A DNA stretch of 48,851 nucleotides from the NCBI GenBank assembly GCA_020445145.1, contig JAGRHC010000021.1, positions 70,990-119,840 of the forward strand. The letters run 5' to 3'. The position numbers and the translations under genes were made by a program. This document shows positions 1-6,972 of the stretch, piece after piece. The notes under the pieces are model-generated. The model was not told where the DNA came from. It saw only the letters and a list, made by a program, of their open reading frames with translations, and ran no database searches. This DNA comes from Alphaproteobacteria bacterium. GTDB lineage: Bacteria > Pseudomonadota > Alphaproteobacteria > Micavibrionales > Micavibrionaceae. Within the stretch, counting starts at the first letter, position 1, and every line of letters begins with the position of its first letter.

Positions 1-894
1 CTGGGGGATGTTGTTGGTGAAGCACAGCATGGTTTCATGGTAAGCATCGGTCCATTCCAGCGCGGCTTCGACGGTGACGCCGCTTTCATCGTCCTGGGCG
101 ATGAGGCTGACGGGGCTTTTGAGCATGGATTTTTTGGAGCGGTCGAGATATTCGACGAAGCTCTGGATGCCGCCTTCGTAGTGGAGGTTGATCTCGATCC
201 ATTCTTCTTCGGATTCGCTGCGTTTGTCGCTGAGGTAGATGTTGACGCCGGAGTTGAGGAAGGCCAGTTCGCGCAGGCGCTCTTCGAGGGTCTTGAAGTC
301 GAAATCCGTCATGGTGAAAGTGTCGGCGGAGGGCAGGAAGGTGACTTCGGTGCCGTTGCGTTCGCCGGGTTCCATGTCTCGGACGGGTTTGAGGTCGCCG
401 ACGGCTTCGCCGATTTTGAAGCGCATGGTCCATTCTTTGCCTTCGCGCCAGATGCGCAGGTCCAGATATTCAGACAAAGCATTGACGACCGAGACGCCGA
501 CGCCGTGGAGACCGCCGGAGACCTTGTAGGAGTTCTGGTCGAATTTTCCTCCGGCGTGGAGCTGGGTCATGATGACCTGCGCGGCGGAGACGCCTTCCTC
601 GGCGTGGATGCCGACGGGGATGCCGCGGCCATTGTCGCGTACCGTGACGGAGCCGTCCGCGTTCAGGACGATGTCGATGCGGTCGCAGTAGCCGGCGAGC
701 GATTCGTCGATCGCGTTGTCGACGACTTCGTAGACCATGTGGTGGAGACCGGTGCCGTCGTCGGTGTCGCCGATATACATGCCGGGGCGTTTGCGCACTG
801 CTTCGAGGCCGCGCAGGACCTTGATCGAATCCGCGCCGTAATCGTCATTGTCACCAACTTTTTTAACGGCGGTTGTGCCGGAATCACTTGTCAT
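1..894 (-). CDS. gyrB: DNA gyrase subunit B, N-terminal part (runs off window start)
   Basis: Reading the minus strand from an ATG at 892-894 gives 298 codons open to the window edge, beginning [15 protein letters not shown]. The GHKL ATPase motifs are clear: EVVDNAIDE (the Mg/ATP-binding N-box), DNGRGIPVG, and [14 protein letters not shown] (the ATP lid), preceded by the typical [19 protein letters not shown]. GyrB supplies the ATPase that drives negative supercoiling by the GyrA2B2 complex in the cytoplasm. The C-terminal TOPRIM half lies outside the window. Upstream on the same strand is an extended -10-like site near 980-988. In many bacteria recF sits directly before gyrB; here hisC on the opposite strand separates them. 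Confidence 0.97.
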   Translation of the reverse strand, partial: MTSDSGTTAVKKVGDNDDYGADSIKVLRGLEAVRKRPGMYIGDTDDGTGLHHMVYEVVDNAIDESLAGYCDRIDIVLNADGSVTVRDNGRGIPVGIHAEEGVSAAQVIMTQLHAGGKFDQNSYKVSGGLHGVGVSVVNALSEYLDLRIWREGKEWTMRFKIGEAVGDLKPVRDMEPGERNGTEVTFLPSADTFTMTDFDFKTLEERLRELAFLNSGVNIYLSDKRSESEEEWIEINLHYEGGIQSFVEYLDRSKKSMLKSPVSLIAQDDESGVTVEAALEWTDAYHETMLCFTNNIPQ

Positions 895-979
895 CTGTTT
901 TTACCTGTTTATCTTCCGTTTTCCGGTTCGTTTGATTCCGGCTAACGTATTGATTTTGTGTGTAAAAAATAAAGAAATA

Positions 980-988
980 TTTATAGCA
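980..988 (-). promoter_or_regulatory. possible extended -10 promoter of gyrB
   Basis: On the minus strand the sequence reads TGCTATAAA, matching the TGnTATAAT extended -10 pattern, about 85 bases before the gyrB ATG. There is no good -35 hexamer, as expected for this promoter class. The assignment is by motif only. Confidence 0.3.
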
Positions 989-1103
989 TATTCCGCCTTG
1001 GAACAACAGGGGAAAAGCGCAGATTTTCAGGAGTTCCGGGCGGTTTTCGGGGGTGTGAAAAATCGCTTCCTTTTGGGGCTGATTTCTGGCTTTATGCGGA
1101 GCT

Positions 1104-2195
1104 ATGAATGATGCCTTGTATAAATTGATCCGTGCGCATTACCGGACCCTTGAGGGGTATGTGTCGGCGGGTATGGAGATGGCGAAGGATGATCGTAAGA
1201 TTTTCCTGAACGCCAACGAAAATCCTTATGAGCTGCCGGGGCTGGAGGGGTTGAACCGGTATCCGGAGCCGCAGCCCAAGGCTTTGCTGGAGGCTTATGC
1301 GCGGGCGTATGGGGTGGAGGCCGATCAGGTTGTCATGACGCGCGGGGCGGATGAGGCGATTGTGATTTTGACTCAATTGTTCTGTGAGCCGCACGAGGAT
1401 GCAGTTTTGATTTGCTCGCCGACGTTCGGGATGTACGGGGTGGATGCGCGGAGTATGCCTGCCGGGGTGGTTGATGTGCCGCTGCTTAAGCAAGAGGGGA
1501 CTTTTGCGCTGGATAAGGACGGGATTATTGCGGCGGCGACGGATCAGGGCAAGTGCGTGAAGCTGGTGTTTCTTTGTTCGCCGAATAATCCGACGGGGAC
1601 GTCGTTTTCGCATGAGGTGATTTCGGAGATTTGCGAGGCGGTGGAAGGGCACGCGGTGGTGGTGCTGGATGAAACGTATGCGGAGTTTTCCGAAAATGGT
1701 TCGATGGCGGAGGATCTGGAGAGCACGCCGAATTTGATTATTTTGCGCACGCTTTCGAAGTCTTATGCCTTTGCCGGGATGCGGATGGGGTGCTTTTTGT
1801 GCGGGGATACGGATTTTACGGCGTTGGCGCGGGCGAAGGCGCTGGAGGCTTATCCGCTGCCGTTGATGAGTATTGAGGCGGCGTTTTATGTTCTCTCGCC
1901 GGAGATCAGCGCTTTGGCGAAAGAGAATATCAAGAAAATATTGGCTGAGCGAGCGCGGATGGCGGCGGCGCTTCAAGAGTCGGATCACGTGGTGCATGTT
2001 TACCCGGCGGATGCGAATTTCCTGCTGGTGGAGATGAACGATGCCAAGGGGTTTTATAATTATGCGGCGGCGCAGGATGTGATCTTGCGGGATTTTTCTG
2101 CCAAGCCGGGTACGGAGGGGTGTTTGCGCATTTCTATCGGGACGCCGGAGCAGAATGATATTGTGCTTAAGCTGCTTTCGGAATTTCAGAAATAA
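1104..2195 (+). CDS. hisC: histidinol-phosphate aminotransferase
   Basis: This 363-residue fold-type I PLP aminotransferase matches HisC: NANENPYELPG near the N-terminus, RGADEAIVIL (PLP-phosphate region), CSPNNPTGT, VLDETYAEF with the PLP-ring Asp, and TLSKSYAFAGMRMG containing the Schiff-base lysine. It converts imidazole acetol phosphate plus glutamate to histidinol phosphate. HisC-type enzymes can also act on aromatic keto acids, so a double role is possible. The ATG at 1104 has a GGAG only two bases upstream, a tight spacing. Its last 29 bases overlap the end of convergent recF. Other his genes lie about 24-31 kb in this window, so the pathway is scattered. Confidence 0.93.
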   Translation: MNDALYKLIRAHYRTLEGYVSAGMEMAKDDRKIFLNANENPYELPGLEGLNRYPEPQPKALLEAYARAYGVEADQVVMTRGADEAIVILTQLFCEPHEDAVLICSPTFGMYGVDARSMPAGVVDVPLLKQEGTFALDKDGIIAAATDQGKCVKLVFLCSPNNPTGTSFSHEVISEICEAVEGHAVVVLDETYAEFSENGSMAEDLESTPNLIILRTLSKSYAFAGMRMGCFLCGDTDFTALARAKALEAYPLPLMSIEAAFYVLSPEISALAKENIKKILAERARMAAALQESDHVVHVYPADANFLLVEMNDAKGFYNYAAAQDVILRDFSAKPGTEGCLRISIGTPEQNDIVLKLLSEFQK

Positions 2196-3300
2196 TCGCT
2201 TTTTCAACCGTGAAGAACTGGGCGGTGGTGCGGACGGCTTTGAAGAGGTCGGTGTCGGTGCCGGTCAGGATGCTTTGGGCTTTTAACTCCATCAGGATTT
2301 CGTAGAGGGCGGCGCGGCGCGTTTCGTCGAGGTGGGCGGCGACTTCGTCGAGCAGGAGGACCGGGGGATGGCCGCGGGCGGCGGCGATCAGGCGTGCATG
2401 AGCGAGGATTAGGCCGATCAGCAGGGCTTTTTGTTCGCCGGTGGAGCATTGGTCGGCGGGCATGTTTTTATCAGCGTAATGGACGGTAAGGTCGCTTTTG
2501 TGGGGGCCTTGGGCGGCGCCACCGGTGATGGCGTCTTTGATGCGGCTTTGGCGCAGAGCGTCTTTGAAGGCGTCTTCGACGGCCAGCGCCTTGCCAGCGC
2601 TGAGGGCGGTTTCGAGCATGCCGGTGACGGTGAAACGGGCGCGGGGGAAGTGGTGGCCTTCTTCGTTTTCGCAGGCGGTTTGCAGGCGATGGGTGAAGTC
2701 GAGGCGGGCGGCGGCGATGGCGGCTCCGGTTTCGGCCATTTGTTGTTCGAGAGAGTCTAGCCATGCGGGTTCGCCTTTGCCTTCGCGCAGGAGTTTTGAG
2801 CGTTGGGACAAGGCGTTGTCGTAGCGGGTGATACGGCCAGCGTGGCCGGGGTCAAAGGAGAAGACGAGGCGGTCGAGGAAGCGTCGGCGTTCGCGGCTGG
2901 AGTCGAGGAACAGGCGGTCCATTTGCGGCGTGAGCCAGACGCAGGGGAGATATTCGGCAAGGCTGTTCTGGCTTTTGGCGGGGCGGCCATTGATGCGGAC
3001 CGCGCGTTTGTCGCTTTGGCGCGCGGGGTCGGCGCCGGTGCCGATATTGGCTTCTTCGTAGCGGGTGCGGATTTTGGCGGCGACGGCCCAAGGGTCCGGG
3101 GTTTCACGGTTTTGCAGTTCTATGGTGCGGGCGCTGCGCAGGCCGCGGCCCGGGGTTAAGAGCGAGACGGCTTCGAGGATGTTGGTTTTGCCGGCGCCGT
3201 TGGGGCCGGAGAGCACGATCAGGCCGGGGGCGAGATGCTCCAGCGCGGCTTCGCGGTAGCTGCGGAAGTTGTGCAGTTTCAAGGTTTCTATTGTGCTCAT
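2167..3300 (-). CDS. recF: DNA replication and repair protein RecF
   Basis: From the ATG at 3298-3300 the protein is 377 residues, a normal RecF length; the frame is open further upstream but that stretch is basic and proline-rich and not RecF-like. Visible motifs are the N-terminal LHNFRSYREAAL, Walker A GPNGAGKTN (about residues 32-40), the ABC-type signature STGEQKALLIG, and Walker B PVLLLDEVAAHLD. RecF is an SMC-like ATPase that helps load RecA at gapped DNA with RecO and RecR. The gene overlaps the end of hisC by 29 bases (tail to tail) and is divergent from argS. It belongs to the dnaA-dnaN-recF-gyrB neighbourhood, here interrupted by hisC. Confidence 0.95.
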   Translation of the reverse strand: MSTIETLKLHNFRSYREAALEHLAPGLIVLSGPNGAGKTNILEAVSLLTPGRGLRSARTIELQNRETPDPWAVAAKIRTRYEEANIGTGADPARQSDKRAVRINGRPAKSQNSLAEYLPCVWLTPQMDRLFLDSSRERRRFLDRLVFSFDPGHAGRITRYDNALSQRSKLLREGKGEPAWLDSLEQQMAETGAAIAAARLDFTHRLQTACENEEGHHFPRARFTVTGMLETALSAGKALAVEDAFKDALRQSRIKDAITGGAAQGPHKSDLTVHYADKNMPADQCSTGEQKALLIGLILAHARLIAAARGHPPVLLLDEVAAHLDETRRAALYEILMELKAQSILTGTDTDLFKAVRTTAQFFTVEKAIISEIPKAA

Positions 3301-3413
3301 ACCTCTCTGTTTAGCTGAAAGCGCGGGGAAAACAAAGCCAAGACTTGATTTCGGGGGGCGGGATGTCCATAGTCTTTTCGCAGATTTTGGTCTTTTTTTG
3401 GAAAGAGATGGAT

Positions 3414-5135
3414 ATGGCTTCGATTGCGGAGAAACTGACGGGGATTTTGGAAGAGGTTTTTGTGGCGCTGGATTTGCCGCGGGAGCTCGCGCGCGTGCAG
3501 GTTTCGGGGCAGGGTCAGGCGGCGCAATTCCAGTGTAACGGGGCGTTTCAGGCGGCGAAGGCGGCGCGGGCAAATCCGCGGGAGATTGCGCAGAAAGTGG
3601 TTGATCGCCTTGGGGATGTTTCGGTTTTTTCCAAAGTGGAGATTGGCGGGCCGGGGTTTATCAATATTGACGTTATGGATGCGTTTATTGCTGCGCATTT
3701 GCGGGAGACGGCGGCGGAAGAGCGGCTTGGCGTGAGCGCAAGCGGTGCAGGGCAGACGATTGTTCTGGATTACGGCGGGCCGAATATCGCCAAGGCGATG
3801 CATGTCGGGCATTTGCGCTCTTCGATTATCGGGGATTCGCTGCGGCGGATGTATTTGTTTGCCGGGTTTGAGGCGATTGGCGATGTGCATATGGGGGATT
3901 GGGGCACGCCGATGGGGATGATCCTTTCGGAGCTGGATATTTCCGGGTATGACGGGCCGATTACGATGGATTATCTGGCCGAGATTTACCCGAAAGCAGC
4001 TTCGGCGTGTAAGGAAGACGAGGTGCGGATGGCGCTGGCGCGGGAGGCGACGCGTAAATTGCAGGACGGGGATGTGGGTTATACGCGGCGCTGGCGGTCG
4101 TTTATCGATGTGTCGATTGCCGGGATGAAGGCGAATTTTGATCAGCTTGGTGTACATTTTGACGAGTGGAAGGGCGAGTCGGATGCGCATCCGTTTATTG
4201 CCGGGATGATTGCGGATTTGAAGGCGCAAGGGCTGGCGGTCGAGAGTGACGGGGCGCTGGTGGTTGCGGTGGCGCAGGACGGGGACAAGAAGGAGATTCC
4301 GCCGCTGATTTTGCTTAAAAGCGACGGGGCGGTTTTGTACGGGACGACGGATCTTGCGACGATTGTTGAGCGGGTCAGTGCGCATCAGCCGTTTAAGATC
4401 CTTTATATCGTTGACCAACGGCAGGCTTTGCATTTCGAGCAGGTGTTCCGGGCGGCGCGGCTCGGGAAGATTGCGCCGGAGGGGCAGGTTGACCTTGTTC
4501 ATGCCGGGTTTGGGACGATGAACGGGCCGGACGGGAAGCCGTTCAAGACGCGGGCCGGGGGTGTGATGAGATTAGAGGATTTGATCGCGCAGGGGATTGA
4601 GAAGGCGCAAGGGAGGCTGGATGAGGCGGAGCTGGCCAAGGATATGGATGCGGGGGAGCGCGAGGCTATTGCACAAAAAGTCGCGATTGCGGCGCTGAAG
4701 TTCGCGGATTTGCAGAATAACCGGATTGCGGATTATGTGTTCGATATTGACCGGATGACGTCGTTTGAAGGAAAGACCGGGCCGTATTTGCTGTATCAGG
4801 CGGTGCGGATACGCTCGCTTTTGAAGAAGGCCGGGTGGGATGAGGCGGCCAGCGCCGATTTCGTGATGACGGATACGGAGCGGGAACTGGCGCTTTTGCT
4901 GGCGGAGTGGCCGGATCATTTTGCGGCGGCGCTGAAGCATGATACGCCGCATGTTTTGTGCGATTATGCGTACCGCCTTGCGCAGGAATTTAGCTCGTTT
5001 TACGGGCGGTGCCATATCCTCTCGGAAGAAGATGAGGCTTTGCGGGCGAGCCGTTTGGCTTTGTGCGCGTTGACGCAGAAGCAGATTTGTATGGTGCTGG
5101 CGTTGCTCGGGATTGATGTGCCGGAGCGGATGTAA
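3414..5135 (+). CDS. argS: arginyl-tRNA synthetase
   Basis: The protein is 573 residues from the ATG at 3414 (another in-frame ATG at 3408 is equally possible); GAAAGAG upstream serves as ribosome site. It has the N-terminal Add-1 domain, the class I signature HVGHLRSSIIGD (HIGH motif), FKTRAGGVMRLEDLI in the KMSKS position as usual for bacterial ArgRS, and the all-helical anticodon-binding domain ending LLGIDVPERM, the typical ArgS terminus. It attaches arginine to tRNA-Arg in the cytoplasm. A short hairpin followed by T runs comes right at its stop codon. Confidence 0.96.
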   Translation: MASIAEKLTGILEEVFVALDLPRELARVQVSGQGQAAQFQCNGAFQAAKAARANPREIAQKVVDRLGDVSVFSKVEIGGPGFINIDVMDAFIAAHLRETAAEERLGVSASGAGQTIVLDYGGPNIAKAMHVGHLRSSIIGDSLRRMYLFAGFEAIGDVHMGDWGTPMGMILSELDISGYDGPITMDYLAEIYPKAASACKEDEVRMALAREATRKLQDGDVGYTRRWRSFIDVSIAGMKANFDQLGVHFDEWKGESDAHPFIAGMIADLKAQGLAVESDGALVVAVAQDGDKKEIPPLILLKSDGAVLYGTTDLATIVERVSAHQPFKILYIVDQRQALHFEQVFRAARLGKIAPEGQVDLVHAGFGTMNGPDGKPFKTRAGGVMRLEDLIAQGIEKAQGRLDEAELAKDMDAGEREAIAQKVAIAALKFADLQNNRIADYVFDIDRMTSFEGKTGPYLLYQAVRIRSLLKKAGWDEAASADFVMTDTERELALLLAEWPDHFAAALKHDTPHVLCDYAYRLAQEFSSFYGRCHILSEEDEALRASRLALCALTQKQICMVLALLGIDVPERM

Positions 5136-5168
5136 GAAGCAAGTTCTTATTTTTCAATTTTTTTGTGG
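5133..5168 (+). terminator. weak intrinsic terminator after argS
   Basis: TAAGAA and TTCTTA form a 6-bp stem around a GCAAG loop, beginning at the argS stop codon itself, followed by ATTTTTC and a second T run. The stem is AT-rich, so strength is doubtful. Confidence 0.4.
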
Positions 5169-5169
5169 A

Positions 5170-5198
5170 TTGATTGTAAAAAGTATTACGGCTATACT
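5170..5198 (+). promoter_or_regulatory. sigma-70-like promoter, probably giving a leaderless mRNA
   Basis: TTGATT (5170-5175) and TATACT (5193-5198) are separated by exactly 17 bases. The ATG of the Fic-like gene is at 5208, nine bases after the -10 box, so transcription would start at or next to the start codon. No Shine-Dalgarno sequence is present, consistent with a leaderless transcript. Confidence 0.5.
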
Positions 5199-5207
5199 CG
5201 GCCAATC

Positions 5208-6107
5208 ATGTTGGGGCTACAGAATATTGTTATTACGCCGGCGATGCTCAATCTTGTTTGCGAGATTGATACGTTCAAGGGCGCCTGGGCTGCGATGGAA
5301 AATCATACGACGTCGCTCCAGCTTCTGGGGGATGTTTCCAGTTTTGGCCGGAATTTCAAGGAAATCACCAAGGCTTGGCAGACCAAGCCTCTGGATGAGG
5401 ATATGCTGAAATTGTTGCATGGGTTGTTCCAGGGGAAAAAGGCGCCGAGTTCTTATAAGGATGGGGCCGGGCCTTTGGTGGTGCGCGATGGCGAGGATGT
5501 CATTGGCGAGCTACATACGGCGTCGCCGGAAGAGGTGGCGGCGATTATGCCGCGGCTGATTAAATGGGCGGAGGATGCGTTTGAGAAGAAGGATTTGCAT
5601 CCGCTTTTGATTATCGCGGTGTTTACGGCGGTGTTTTTGCAGCTTTGCCCGTTTGAAAAGGGGAACCAGAAGCTGGCGCGGCTTTTGGTGATTTTGCTGA
5701 TGTTTAAGGCGGGGTATAGTTATGCGCCTTATAGTACGCTGGATAGTTTGCTAGCGGCGCGCGGTCAGGATTACTACAAGGCGCTGAAGCATACGCAGGA
5801 TACGCTGGCGGAGGGGAAGGTCGACTGGAGTGTCTGGTTGATGTTCTTTATGGGGCTTTTGCGCGACCAGAAAAATGTTTTGCAAAAGCGGCTGGAAAAG
5901 GACAGCAAGGAGATCGTCGGGATGCCAGCGCTGTCGACGAAGATTTTGAAGCTGTTTGAAGAGACCGACCGGATCAGCATGAAGGAAATCGAGCGGCTGA
6001 CGCGCGGGAAGCGCTCGACGTTGAAGCTCAGGCTTGGGGAGCTGGTCGAGGGTGGGTATCTGGTGCGACATGGCAAGGCCCGCGCCACGTGGTATAGCAA
6101 AGTTTAA
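5208..6107 (+). CDS. Fic-fold protein with degenerate active site and C-terminal winged helix
   Basis: The 299-residue protein has a Fic-family N-terminus (ITPAMLNLVCEIDTFKGAW) and core. The diagnostic loop, HPFxDGNGRxxR in active AMP-transferases, reads CPFEKGNQKLAR at about residues 147-158: the catalytic His is Cys, and the GR that holds the nucleotide phosphates is QK. The following YAPYSTLDSLLAARGQDYYKAL matches a Fic subfamily with a C-terminal DNA-binding domain, and residues ~245-299 (ISMKEIERLTRGKRSTLKL...GYLVRHGKAR) look like a winged helix. No inhibitory (S/T)xxxE(G/N) helix is visible. AMPylation is therefore unlikely; a regulatory role is inferred. The start is chosen for family fit; a TTG at 5163 is in frame. 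Confidence 0.75.
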   Translation: MLGLQNIVITPAMLNLVCEIDTFKGAWAAMENHTTSLQLLGDVSSFGRNFKEITKAWQTKPLDEDMLKLLHGLFQGKKAPSSYKDGAGPLVVRDGEDVIGELHTASPEEVAAIMPRLIKWAEDAFEKKDLHPLLIIAVFTAVFLQLCPFEKGNQKLARLLVILLMFKAGYSYAPYSTLDSLLAARGQDYYKALKHTQDTLAEGKVDWSVWLMFFMGLLRDQKNVLQKRLEKDSKEIVGMPALSTKILKLFEETDRISMKEIERLTRGKRSTLKLRLGELVEGGYLVRHGKARATWYSKV

Positions 6108-6218
6108 TAAATGGGCTGCAAATAAAGTCTTTCTGCGCTTCCGGTACTCGTGTACGTGCTGTACACTGCGTTCCGGTTCTCAAAAGCCTTCATTTTCACC
6201 TCATTTCTTAAACTTTAC
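6097..6218. repeat. long-hairpin intergenic repeat, copy 1
   Basis: About 122 bp between the convergent Fic-like and orf245 genes. The outer arm GCAAAGTTTAATAAATG pairs with CATTTCTTAAACTTTAC at the other end (15 of 17 positions). Further in come CTGCAAA, a variable arm (AAGTCTTT with AAAAGCCTT), two direct TTCCGGTnCTC motifs and a central hairpin built on GTGTAC and GTACAC. The left arm includes the last codons and the TAA of the Fic-like gene. Related copies are at 23101, 27403, 45181 and 48825. Confidence 0.8.
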
Positions 6219-6234
6219 GCATTCGAGCTGTGGT

Positions 6235-6972
6235 TTAGCGTTCGATCAGAACATAGTAGAAGTGGTAGGTGCCGGTGGCGGGGGTGCCGTTTGCTTCGAA
6301 GCAGCCTGCTTGTTTTCCGACGAGGTCGTCGCTGCCGCCGGAGTCCCGGATTTCGTATGTATCAGCGAAGGTGCCTGTGTATTTTGTGGTGTCGTAGCTT
6401 GATCCGGCGTCCTGGGGAGGGTAGCTGCTGCTGGTGGCGATGTTCAGTTTGTGGTCGATTTCAAGGCAGATTTCTTTTTTGACGTAGGGCAGGATCAGGA
6501 CCAGATCGGCGCTGGCGGTGCCGACGCCGTTGATGTTGGCGAGGCCGGTTAAGAACCATTCGCCGTAGAGGGTTTGTGCTGATTTTGTGCTGTCGAGCCA
6601 GTCGGGCTGCGGGGCGGTGTAGCTGATGGCGCCGCCTTTTGAGTCGAAGAGTTTGCATTTGTCGTCGACGACGGGGCTGTGGGCGTAGCCACTGACGATC
6701 GCGTTTGAGAAGCTGATGTCGTTTTCGGAACAGTTTTTACGGCGGGAGCGATCGACGGCGTGGGCGAACCTTTGGCCGAAATCGAGAATGCTGGTGGCGG
6801 CAAGCCCTGCTTCGCGCTTGGTCATGTTGCTGGTTGAGGTGCTGTGGAAGCTGCGCGAGATGGTGAAGGCGAGGGCCGCGAACAGGATGACGCCAAGGAG
6901 GATGTAGAAAAACATATTACCTTGTTCGCCCGGACGGTCTTGCGGGCGGCGTTTACGATTATTGATCGTCAT
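6235..6972 (-). CDS. unknown one-TM protein of the icmPO operon
   Basis: From the ATG at 6970-6972 (overlapping the end of the icmO-like gene by 14 bases, so translationally coupled) the protein is 245 residues. A basic N-terminus (NRKRRPQDRPGEQGN) leads into one membrane segment, about residues 20-39 (MFFYILLGVILFAALAFTIS), and a ~200-residue domain, presumably periplasmic. That domain has four cysteines (in KNCSEN, DDKCKLF, KEICLEI, AGCFEAN) that could form two disulfides. The shape recalls pilin-like or type IV secretion accessory proteins, but no prepilin cleavage motif is evident and no family is recognised with certainty. Its position as last gene of the coupling-protein operon suggests a partner role. 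Confidence 0.7.
   Translation of the reverse strand: MTINNRKRRPQDRPGEQGNMFFYILLGVILFAALAFTISRSFHSTSTSNMTKREAGLAATSILDFGQRFAHAVDRSRRKNCSENDISFSNAIVSGYAHSPVVDDKCKLFDSKGGAISYTAPQPDWLDSTKSAQTLYGEWFLTGLANINGVGTASADLVLILPYVKKEICLEIDHKLNIATSSSYPPQDAGSSYDTTKYTGTFADTYEIRDSGGSDDLVGKQAGCFEANGTPATGTYHFYYVLIER

Noticed and set aside
1092..2207. 371-codon minus-strand frame over hisC
   Set aside because: It is the Arg/His-rich shadow of hisC; the plus-strand protein is a clear aminotransferase.
3301..3573. N-terminal extension of recF to 3573
   Set aside because: The extension is basic and proline-rich, overlaps the argS start, and the RecF family begins at the Met at 3300.
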